NCBI GenBank assembly: GCA_002335345.1
Contig: DDCS01000078.1
Coordinates: forward strand, 1-6,598
DNA: 6,598 nucleotides
Origin: Flavobacteriaceae bacterium UBA2000
GTDB lineage: Bacteria > Bacteroidota > Bacteroidia > Flavobacteriales > Flavobacteriaceae
Direction of reading: 5' to 3'
The notes under the pieces were generated by a model. The model did no database searches, was not told the origin of the DNA, and worked only from the letters and a program-made list of their open reading frames with translations. Positions 1-5,270 of this stretch are shown in pieces. Each line of letters starts with the position of its first letter. Position 1 is the stretch's first letter. Both the position numbers and the translations under genes were made by a program.

Positions 1-10
1 TTTTAATTTT

Positions 11-84
11 CGGGATGTAGCGCAGTCTGGTAGCATACACGCCTGGGGGGCGTGGGGTCGCAGGTTCAAATCCTGTCATCCCGA
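11..84 (+). tRNA. tRNA-Pro (anticodon GGG)
   Basis: A complete cloverleaf is visible. The acceptor stem is CGGGATG (11-17) with CATCCCG (77-83). The D arm runs 20-36. The anticodon stem is CACGC (38-42) with GCGTG (50-54), closing a 7-base loop (43-49) whose middle bases 45-47 are GGG. The T stem is GCAGG (60-64) with CCTGT (72-76) around the loop TTCAAAT. The anticodon GGG reads proline codons CCC and CCU, and the CGGG acceptor start is usual for tRNA-Pro. Base 84 is the discriminator A; the following bases are CAA, so CCA is not encoded and must be added by the CCA-adding enzyme. The D stem has one C-A mismatch (21/35) and one G-T pair (20/36). The gene starts only 10 bases into the window, so its promoter is not seen. 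Confidence 0.95.
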
Positions 85-85
85 C

Positions 86-120
86 AAAAAAAAGCCGAGC
101 TATTTGCTCGGCTTTTTCAT
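86..120. terminator. Bidirectional intrinsic terminator
   Basis: GCCGAGC (94-100), loop TATTT (101-105) and GCTCGGC (106-112) form a perfect 7-bp GC-rich hairpin. It is flanked by eight A on the left (86-93) and five T on the right (113-117), so the stem can extend to 12 bp and has a U-tract in either direction of reading. It sits between the 3' end of the tRNA (plus strand) and the stop codon of the S41 protease gene (minus strand), so one element can end both converging transcripts. Confidence 0.9.
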
Positions 121-144
121 TTTTTCCGTATGTCAAAAGCTTTA

Positions 145-1545
145 TTATTTGCGATACATTACCCCATCCAAAGCGTCGCTCAGGATTTCAATTTCACGCC
201 ACTGCTCAGCGCGTGATGGCTGCTGCTCCATAGGCAGAGGTTGGCCTAAAATTTCTGAAAGCGCTGCTGCTAAAAGGGGTTCATCGGCTTGTCCGAGCTG
301 CCCAAGATTGCTGAAATCTTCGGATCGTTCGATGCTAGGCGTTAACCCATTGGCATAGTCTGTCACTCCGGCTGCATTTAATGTTTTAAAGACCAAAGGC
401 AACATGGCGTAGCGGTGGCCGGTATTGGCCTGATTGCGGCTGAACGATGGGGCAGGAGCGTCGTAAAGTAAAAACGAGGCTTGATATTTTCCGCGGGTCG
501 GTAATCCGATTTGCACCACATCGATATAAGGTTTTAAGCCGTTAATCACCAGTTCGCTGGCTGAGGCCGTGCGGCCTGTGGTCAAGACATAGACCCGCGT
601 GAGTCCCAGACTGTTCAGACCGGCACCATTGGCCAGGGTACTCACAAAATAACCCAGTTCAGCATATTGGGCTTGGCGATCGTCATTCCACTGCTCGGTA
701 AAGAAAATTTCTCCTTGAAATTGCCCGGTAATCATCCCGGCCAGTGAAGTCGCTGTGCGCACGGAACCACCTCCATTATAGCGCAAATCCAAGACCAGAT
801 CAGTTACCCCTTGAGCCGCGAAGGCGCCAAAGGCGGCGTTGAGGTCGTTGTCGTATTCATTGGTAAAACCGTTGTACATCAAATAGCCAATTGTGCGCCC
901 ATTTTCTGAAAAGACCGCCGTTTTGTGTACCGGATTTTCCGAAAGCTGAGTTTTATTCAAGGTCGTAGTTTCATTCAGCGGGTTAATGTCCGAGCCGTCA
1001 AAAGTCGCCCATCCCAAAGTGTAGGTGTCTGGCGATAGGAGGTCGTTGTAATTTGTGGCCGTGAGTTGAGTCCCGTCCACGCGATTAAAGATCATCCCGC
1101 GCTCAATGTTTTGAGCCGCCGCGTCGCTCCCAGGAATTACATAACGCACATAGCCAAAGATAAGGGTGTTGTCCTGGGGGTAATAAACCAGTCCGTATTC
1201 CATACCATTGCTCAGTGAAATCCCGGCCAGTGAATTTTCCAAGGTGACATAATCCTCCACCAAAAGGCTAAAGGGGTCGCTCAGATCGGTCAAAGCCTCG
1301 AAGCAATCTTCGGGACTGTCGAAAGAGGCTAAATAAGCTTTTTTGTCTCCCTCTGTAGCAAAGGCATTGTCTTGCAGCTGGGGCACTGAACCTTTGTACA
1401 GATAAAAATAATTCAATCCACGCCAGATAAACTCATTGATTTCTGTAGTGGTGGCCTCACGATAGTTGTCATCTAAATCTTCAAAGCAGGAGATACTTAA
1501 AAGACTAACGAGACTCAAGGTCATAAGCATTTTTCCCAAGCGCAT
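145..1545 (-). CDS. S41-family (C-terminal processing) peptidase, predicted lipoprotein
   Basis: This is a serine protease of the CtpA/Tsp type. In the longest reading frame (491 residues, start at 1620) the catalytic signature TASASE puts the nucleophile at Ser353, with the general-base Lys378 in GKYQ exactly 25 residues later, as in the family. DLRYNGGG (278-285) is the conserved core strand and glycine turn, and a PDZ-like segment spans about 130-185. I place the start at codon 26 (ATG 1543-1545): it is preceded by AGAGGG, and the protein then begins MRLGKMLMTLSLVSLL, a signal peptide ending in a lipobox LSISC. The cysteine would be lipidated (residue 20 of 466), and the acidic FEDLDD after it resembles Bacteroidota lipoproteins. 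The protein should be membrane-anchored on the periplasmic side or at the cell surface. Its substrate is unknown. It lies 78 bases after purB on the same strand, so it may be co-transcribed. The upstream ATG at 1618-1620 would add 25 residues lacking signal-peptide character. Confidence 0.9.
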   Translation of the reverse strand: MRLGKMLMTLSLVSLLSISCFEDLDDNYREATTTEINEFIWRGLNYFYLYKGSVPQLQDNAFATEGDKKAYLASFDSPEDCFEALTDLSDPFSLLVEDYVTLENSLAGISLSNGMEYGLVYYPQDNTLIFGYVRYVIPGSDAAAQNIERGMIFNRVDGTQLTATNYNDLLSPDTYTLGWATFDGSDINPLNETTTLNKTQLSENPVHKTAVFSENGRTIGYLMYNGFTNEYDNDLNAAFGAFAAQGVTDLVLDLRYNGGGSVRTATSLAGMITGQFQGEIFFTEQWNDDRQAQYAELGYFVSTLANGAGLNSLGLTRVYVLTTGRTASASELVINGLKPYIDVVQIGLPTRGKYQASFLLYDAPAPSFSRNQANTGHRYAMLPLVFKTLNAAGVTDYANGLTPSIERSEDFSNLGQLGQADEPLLAAALSEILGQPLPMEQQPSRAEQWREIEILSDALDGVMYRK

Positions 1546-1623
1546 TCCCTCTGAAATAGACCACGATTTCCAAAATTGGATTCTGGCAATTTTCGGTCTT
1601 GCAACGCCTGGTGCTTTCATGAC

Positions 1624-2967
1624 CTATATACCGGTATAGTTTTGAGGACTAATGGCCTTTAATTCTTGCTTAAGGGCCTCAGAAATAGCTAATCCATCGA
1701 TAAAGTTATGCATGGCTTGTTGGTCGATGCGTTGATTGGTGCGCGTGAGTCCTTTGAGGGCCTCATAAGGATTGGCAAAACCTTCGCGACGCAATATGGT
1801 TTGAATGGCCTCAGCCACTACGGCCCAATTGTTTTCTAGGTCGGCGTTTATTTTTTCAGCGTTTAACAGCAATTTACCCAAACCTTTTTGAGTCGATTGA
1901 AAGGCGATTAAAATGTGTCCAAAGGGCATACCAATCGTGCGCAATACCGTACTGTCCGTGAGGTCTCTCTGAAGGCGACTTACCGGTAATTTTGCGGCGA
2001 GATGGCCCAGCAGTGCATTGGCAATTCCCAGATTACCCTCACTATTTTCAAAATCAATCGGGTTGACTTTATGCGGCATAGCCGAAGAGCCCACCTCACC
2101 CGCTTTGATTTTTTGCTTGAAGTAATCCATGGAAATATAGGTCCATAAATCGCGATTCAAATCAAGAATAATCGTGTTGACGCGCTCCATTTGGTGAAAT
2201 AAGGCGGCCATATGATCATAATGCTCGATCTGCGTGGTCGGGAAGGAGTGGTGCAGTCCTAAAATATGTTCAACAAAATTTTGTCCAAATTTTTTCCAGT
2301 CGATCTCAGGGTAAGCCACATGGTGGGCATTGAAGTTTCCGGTAGCACCCCCAAATTTTGCCGCGTGTTTGATATGGCTGAATCCAGCCATTTGCTCTTC
2401 TAAGCGGGTGACAAAAACGTGAATCTCTTTACCTAAGCGGGTTGGTGATGCGGGTTGACCGTGTGTGCGGGCGAGCATCGGGACTTCAGACCACTCATGC
2501 GCATAGGTCTTAAGTTGATCGGTTAGCGCTTGGAGTTGAGGGATATAAATGTCATTAATGGCTTCCATCATGCTCAATGGAATTGCCGTATTGTTTATGT
2601 CTTGAGAGGTAAGGCCAAAGTGAATAAATTCTTTATACGCGCTCAGTCCTAAGGCATCAAATCGCTCTTTAATAAAATACTCGACAGCCTTGACATCGTG
2701 ATTGGTCACGGCTTCAATTTCTTTAATCGCTGAAGCCTGTTCAGGACCAAAATCTTTGTAAATTTCTCGCAGGGATTCTGCTTTGGTCAAATCAAATCCT
2801 GTTAACTGCGGCAGTGGTAAGGCGACAAGGGCCAAAAAATACTCGATTTCCACGCGCACCCGATACTGAATCAGCGCGGCCTCTGAGAAATAAGGAATAA
2901 GACTTTTGGTTTTTGACGCATAACGTCCATCGATTGGTGTTATGGCTTGAAGACTGGTATGTGACAT
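1624..2967 (-). CDS. purB: Adenylosuccinate lyase
   Basis: PurB cleaves SAICAR to AICAR and adenylosuccinate to AMP, each with release of fumarate: two steps of purine synthesis in the cytoplasm. In the chosen 447-residue form the N-terminus reads LQAITPIDGRYASKT, like the E. coli-type enzyme (about 456 residues). LTSQDINNT lies at about 119-127, RTHGQPASPT at 167-176 carries the catalytic His169, and the superfamily signature GSSAMPHKVNP at 293-303 carries the catalytic serine of the mobile loop. The frame is open back to 3018. I chose ATG 2965-2967 because the protein then starts where homologues do, and because a Bacteroidota -7 box (2987-2994) lies inside the extra upstream codons, so the likely transcript starts after them. 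The stop codon (1624-1626) is 78 bases before the preferred start of the S41 gene. Confidence 0.97.
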   Translation of the reverse strand: MSHTSLQAITPIDGRYASKTKSLIPYFSEAALIQYRVRVEIEYFLALVALPLPQLTGFDLTKAESLREIYKDFGPEQASAIKEIEAVTNHDVKAVEYFIKERFDALGLSAYKEFIHFGLTSQDINNTAIPLSMMEAINDIYIPQLQALTDQLKTYAHEWSEVPMLARTHGQPASPTRLGKEIHVFVTRLEEQMAGFSHIKHAAKFGGATGNFNAHHVAYPEIDWKKFGQNFVEHILGLHHSFPTTQIEHYDHMAALFHQMERVNTIILDLNRDLWTYISMDYFKQKIKAGEVGSSAMPHKVNPIDFENSEGNLGIANALLGHLAAKLPVSRLQRDLTDSTVLRTIGMPFGHILIAFQSTQKGLGKLLLNAEKINADLENNWAVVAEAIQTILRREGFANPYEALKGLTRTNQRIDQQAMHNFIDGLAISEALKQELKAISPQNYTGI

Positions 2968-2986
2968 CGTTTTGCGATTCAAAAAG

Positions 2987-2994
2987 CAAAGATA
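2987..2994 (-). promoter_or_regulatory. Bacteroidota-type -7 promoter box for purB
   Basis: On the minus strand this reads TATCTTTG, a full match to the TAnnTTTG consensus of the Bacteroidota primary sigma factor. Nineteen bases upstream (3014-3017, minus strand) is TGGG, only a partial match to the TTTG -33 element. Transcription would begin near 2980-2982, leaving a leader of about 14 bases before the purB ATG at 2967. Confidence 0.55.
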
Positions 2995-3054
2995 ATCATC
3001 ACCTATGAGTTGACCCACGGCAGAGGGGATTTTTTAAATATTTCTCGATGAAGT

Positions 3055-3102
3055 CCCCCTGGAAAAGATTTACTCTTTAATGAACGCCAAAGACGCAAGG
3101 GG
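3055..3102. repeat. Nested imperfect inverted repeats between purB and the next gene
   Basis: CCCCT (3056-3060) is complementary to AGGGG (3098-3102). Inside it, AAAGA (3064-3068) pairs with TCTTT (3074-3078) across a 5-base loop. The region follows the stop codon of the 180-residue gene on the minus strand, so it could weakly end that transcript, but the stems are short and only four T follow the inner one. Inverted repeats this short arise often by chance. Confidence 0.2.
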
Positions 3103-3115
3103 CCCGCTGGTGTAA

Positions 3116-3658
3116 CTATTGATTCAAATTTGCAAGAATATGGCGCGCTCTGGTACGAAAACCGGGACTCTGTTGCGGCATATTTTTGATTAAAATGGCG
3201 CTGAGGGGTTCCTCAATCCAAGAATTTACCCGACTCAGATAATACAAACAGCTCATGGCATGAGCTTGAACGGCAATCGCTGCCTCTGGCGCTCCAATGA
3301 GTTTATCAAAACAGTGTTCCGTTAAGGCTTCTCGTGTTTTTTTGTCTAGACTTTTGGTCACTGTTAAGGGCGCGAGCCACAGGCTCATCATGTGGAGCAG
3401 GGCGCGTTGTGAGGAGTCCGATTTAAACTGGGTGAGCTGAAGAGCGAGATCAGGCAATACATGAGCGATGGCTTTAAAGTTCTTTAAGGCCATCATTTCA
3501 AGAATATAGGCTGCTTTGACACTGCGGTCTTTATCTTGTTGCCCTAGAGCGTTGAGCAATTCCCCAAGGCGCTCCAGATGGTCAAGCATCCACAAAACGG
3601 ACTTTTCGCGATTTGCACGCGTCGCTCTATCGAATTCAATATGGGTCCAAATATCCAT
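3116..3658 (-). CDS. Conserved-looking alpha-helical (HEAT/ARM-like) protein of unknown function
   Basis: I do not recognise a characterised family in these 180 residues. The sequence is almost wholly alpha-helical in character, with paired amphipathic helices at about 17-40, 45-77, 83-98, 105-121, 125-142 and 147-157, and a final helix 166-179. That pattern recalls HEAT or armadillo repeat proteins, which usually bind other proteins; this is a fold-level guess. There is no signal peptide, membrane segment or cysteine cluster (only Cys116 and Cys137), so it is probably cytoplasmic. The frame, length and codon use look like a real gene. It lies 148 bases upstream of purB on the same strand, but purB appears to have its own promoter. 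Its start codon faces trmH across a 111-bp divergent gap. ATG 3656-3658 is the only credible start; ATAAGA precedes it with no clear Shine-Dalgarno motif. Confidence 0.8.
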   Translation of the reverse strand: MDIWTHIEFDRATRANREKSVLWMLDHLERLGELLNALGQQDKDRSVKAAYILEMMALKNFKAIAHVLPDLALQLTQFKSDSSQRALLHMMSLWLAPLTVTKSLDKKTREALTEHCFDKLIGAPEAAIAVQAHAMSCLYYLSRVNSWIEEPLSAILIKNMPQQSPGFRTRARHILANLNQ

Positions 3659-3769
3659 TCTTATGGTGCAAATTAACGAATAATCTCATAGGTCTGGGCT
3701 CAGGTCGATCATGGTCATGGCTTTTCTCTTTGGCCTAATTCATTATCTTGCAATCCATATATTTACAGC
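3659..3769. promoter_or_regulatory. Divergent promoter region (unknown-function gene / trmH)
   Basis: These 111 bases must hold promoters for both flanking genes unless trmH is read from elsewhere. On the minus strand, TTAATTTG (3669-3676) differs from TAnnTTTG by one base and lies 10 bases before the left-hand start codon. On the plus strand, TATCTTG (3744-3750) resembles the same box with one T missing, about 20 bases before the trmH ATG. Neither has a convincing -33 TTTG at the right distance. A short tandem CATGGT/CATGGC (3710-3721) is also present. Confidence 0.3.
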
Positions 3770-4423
3770 ATGACCCCGGAATTATTGACGTACTTACAAA
3801 GTCTTTTAACCCCGCGTCGCCGTGCCCTGTTTAGTCAGGTGCTCGAAGAGCGTACGCGACATTTTACTGTGGTCACCGAAGACGTATATCAGATGCACAA
3901 TACCAGTGCGGTCATGCGCAGTTGCGATGTTTTTGGCATACAAGATTTACATGTGATCGAAGCGCGATTCGGGAAACGTGTCGATAAAGAAATTGCCATG
4001 GGGGCCCAAAAGTGGGTTGATATTCATCGACATTCCAATACAGAAGATTGCCTGAAACAATTGCGCGCTCAGGGCTATCAAATCGTGGCAACAACGCCTC
4101 ATGATGGTGTGCCCCTGGATGTTTTTGACGTTTCGCGCAAGTCCGCCTTGCTCTTTGGCACCGAGAAAAAAGGACTGAGCCCAGAACTGATGGCCCAGGC
4201 CGATGTGGCCCTTACCATCCCCATGTACGGATTTACCGAAAGCCTTAATATTTCTGTATCTGCAGCAATTATCCTGAATGAACTTGTGGGGCGTATGCGG
4301 CGGGAAGAATCGCCATGGGCATTAAGTCCACAGGAGCGTTATGATTTAGAATGTGCTTGGACTGTGGCTTCAATCAAAGATGCCCCAAGAATAATTGAAC
4401 GATATAATCAAGAGAACGCCTGA
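3770..4423 (+). CDS. trmH: TrmH-type (SpoU family) RNA 2'-O-methyltransferase
   Basis: This is a SPOUT-fold methyltransferase that transfers a methyl group from S-adenosylmethionine to a ribose 2'-hydroxyl. TrmH itself makes Gm18 in the D-loop of tRNAs. All three SpoU motifs are present in the 217 residues. Motif 1 is HNTSAVMRSCDVFG (43-56), with the family's catalytic arginine at 50. Motif 2 is LLFGTEKKGLS (127-137). Motif 3 is IPMYGFTESLNISVSAAI (150-167), which forms the knotted SAM site. The N-terminal helices (1-30) and the arginine-containing C-terminal tail (from about 172) match TrmH rather than the longer RlmB, which has an extra L30e-like N-terminal domain. Which tRNAs are modified cannot be read from sequence. 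The stop codon overlaps the start of rdgB (TGATG), so the two genes form a coupled pair. No Shine-Dalgarno motif precedes the ATG. Confidence 0.9.
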   Translation: MTPELLTYLQSLLTPRRRALFSQVLEERTRHFTVVTEDVYQMHNTSAVMRSCDVFGIQDLHVIEARFGKRVDKEIAMGAQKWVDIHRHSNTEDCLKQLRAQGYQIVATTPHDGVPLDVFDVSRKSALLFGTEKKGLSPELMAQADVALTIPMYGFTESLNISVSAAIILNELVGRMRREESPWALSPQERYDLECAWTVASIKDAPRIIERYNQENA

Positions 4424-5007
4424 TGACTTTAATTTTTGCGACCCACAATGCCCACAAGTATAAAGAGGTAAAGGCCCAAATGCCTGCTGGTTTGGATTTG
4501 CTTTATTTGGCCGATATCACCCATGAACCGCCGGTGGAAGAAACGGCACTAACCCTTCAGGGAAATGCTGAGATAAAAATGTTAGCTCTGGCCCAAAGCA
4601 CGGGACAAAATTGTTTTGCAGACGACACCGGCCTTGAGGTGGCGGCCTTGAATGGCGCCCCAGGGGTTTATAGTGCGCGTTACGCAGGTCCAGAGGCTCG
4701 GGATCAAGACAATATTCAAAAATTATTAAACGCCCTGGTCGGGCATCGTAATCGAAAGGCACAATTTCGCACCGTAATTGCCCTTTACTGGCATGGCGAA
4801 ACTCATTTTTTTGAAGGGATTTGTCATGGAACCATACTTGAAACCCCACGGGGGTACCAGGGGTTTGGTTATGATCCTGTTTTTTTACCAGAGGGCCATA
4901 CACAGACCTTTGCCGAGATGGATTTAGTCCAAAAGGCACAAATCAGTCATCGAGGGATTGCCATGAAAAAGCTAATCGATTGGCTTTCTGTCCGCGATTT
5001 ACAATGA
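4423..5007 (+). CDS. rdgB: Non-canonical purine NTP pyrophosphatase (RdgB/HAM1 family)
   Basis: RdgB hydrolyses dITP, ITP, XTP and related deaminated purine nucleotides to monophosphate and pyrophosphate, keeping them out of DNA and RNA. The 194 residues match the usual length of about 195-200. The nucleotide-binding start is ATHNAHKYKEV (6-16), carrying the T-x-N-x-x-K motif. FADDTGLEV (65-73) holds the acidic metal-binding pair with the likely catalytic Asp68. GFGYDPVF (147-154) and QISHRGIA (173-180) form the base-recognition and substrate-closing elements. Everything expected is intact. The A of its ATG is the last base of the trmH stop codon, so translation is probably coupled to trmH by ribosome re-initiation. 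No clear terminator follows: the hairpins further right lack a T-tract. Confidence 0.97.
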   Translation: MTLIFATHNAHKYKEVKAQMPAGLDLLYLADITHEPPVEETALTLQGNAEIKMLALAQSTGQNCFADDTGLEVAALNGAPGVYSARYAGPEARDQDNIQKLLNALVGHRNRKAQFRTVIALYWHGETHFFEGICHGTILETPRGYQGFGYDPVFLPEGHTQTFAEMDLVQKAQISHRGIAMKKLIDWLSVRDLQ

Positions 5008-5020
5008 ATTTTCAAGATTG

Positions 5021-5087
5021 TAATTTGCCCTTTACGGCCATTAATTTGTGGGGTCACCTTCTAATTTGATACGCCGTGCTCAAATTG
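5021..5087. repeat. Spaced AATTTG motif series upstream of the helicase
   Basis: TAATTTG occurs at 5021-5027, 5042-5048 and 5062-5068, and the inverse CAAATTG at 5081-5087. Start-to-start distances are 21, 20 and 19 bases, close to two turns of DNA, so the copies would lie on about the same face of the helix. This could be a cluster of regulator sites or chance in AT-rich DNA. The copies resemble parts of a Bacteroidota -7 box, but none is a full TAnnTTTG match. Confidence 0.35.
5063..5086 (+). repeat. Hairpin-forming inverted repeat in the helicase leader
   Basis: AATTTGA (5063-5069) and TCAAATT (5080-5086) are perfectly complementary across a 10-base loop. The stem is AT-rich and no T-tract follows, so it is not a classical terminator for rdgB. 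Its two arms are also members of the spaced AATTTG series. Confidence 0.35.
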
Positions 5088-5090
5088 AAT

Positions 5091-5107
5091 AAACAATCCA
5101 ATTGTTT
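5091..5107 (+). repeat. Short-loop hairpin in the helicase leader
   Basis: AAACAAT (5091-5097) and ATTGTTT (5101-5107) form a perfect 7-bp stem around the 3-base loop CCA. The following bases are GTGCCC, so there is no terminator U-tract. It starts four bases after the preceding hairpin. Confidence 0.4.
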
Positions 5108-5110
5108 GTG

Positions 5111-5190
5111 CCCTGAGGTAGCGTTAATAATTTAGAGCAATCACGATTTTCTCATTTATTAAGCGTAGTTTTGCCGCAAATTCCTCAGGG
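5111..5190 (+). repeat. Long-range nested inverted repeat in the helicase leader
   Basis: CCCTGAGG (5111-5118) is perfectly complementary to CCTCAGGG (5183-5190), 64 bases apart. Nested inside, TTAATAA (5124-5130) pairs with TTATTAA (5156-5162). The right arm overlaps the local hairpin at 5181-5197, so the two structures exclude each other if the whole region is transcribed. Confidence 0.4.
5166..5173 (+). promoter_or_regulatory. Possible -7 promoter box for the DEAD-box helicase
   Basis: TAGTTTTG fits the Bacteroidota TAnnTTTG consensus fully. Transcription would start near 5179-5181, at the foot of the hairpin 5181-5197, leaving a leader of about 90 bases. The weak point is the -33 element: nothing like TTTG lies 19 bases upstream, and the nearest T-run (5147-5150) is 15 bases away. 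If transcription starts further left instead, this is only leader sequence. Confidence 0.35.
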
Positions 5191-5197
5191 TGAGGAA
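5181..5197 (+). repeat. Perfect 7-bp hairpin, possible mRNA 5'-end structure
   Basis: TTCCTCA (5181-5187), loop GGG and TGAGGAA (5191-5197) form a perfect stem with four G-C pairs. It is followed by GTGTTGT, not a U-tract, so it is not an intrinsic terminator. CCTCA can pair either with this TGAGG or with the identical TGAGG at 5114-5118, giving two alternative folds. Confidence 0.5.
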
Positions 5198-5265
5198 GTG
5201 TTGTATATAAAGCTTTGGGTTTACTCGGGTCGTTTGCTTTACACAACACAAAAACGAGATAAACC
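5198..5265 (+). promoter_or_regulatory. Candidate structured 5' leader (pseudoknot or switch) at the helicase start codon
   Basis: Stem 1 has two parts: GTGTTGT (5198-5204) with ACAACAC (5243-5249), and TAAAGC (5208-5213) with GCTTTA (5236-5241). Together they give 13 bp, with a small internal loop (ATA against C). Its loop contains GGTTTACTCG (5218-5227), which is complementary to CGAG (5255-5258) plus TAAACC (5260-5265) with one bulged A at 5259. This second stem of 10 bp ends five bases before the ATG at 5271. It would mask the ribosome landing area, either as an H-type pseudoknot with stem 1 or as an alternative to it. No known riboswitch class is recognised. The call rests on base pairing seen by eye. 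Confidence 0.4.
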
Positions 5266-5270
5266 ATTTT

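Noticed and set aside
104..358. An 84-residue plus-strand open frame over the terminator and the end of the S41 gene
   Set aside because: It starts inside the terminator and overlaps a confident coding region on the other strand; its product has no recognisable features.
1627..1638. A 12-bp perfect palindrome TATACCGGTATA over the purB stop region
   Set aside because: About one or two such palindromes are expected by chance in a window this size, and the bases simply encode the last purB codons (Y-T-G-I). It cannot form a strong hairpin.
4517..4939. A 140-residue open frame on the minus strand inside rdgB
   Set aside because: It lies wholly within a well-supported gene with all RdgB motifs; it is a shadow frame with a low-complexity, proline- and histidine-rich product.
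5091..5107. The hairpin as an intrinsic terminator for trmH-rdgB
   Set aside because: It is AT-rich and is followed by GTGCCC instead of a T-tract.
5181..5197. The hairpin as an attenuator terminator for the helicase
   Set aside because: No run of T follows the stem, so intrinsic termination is unlikely.
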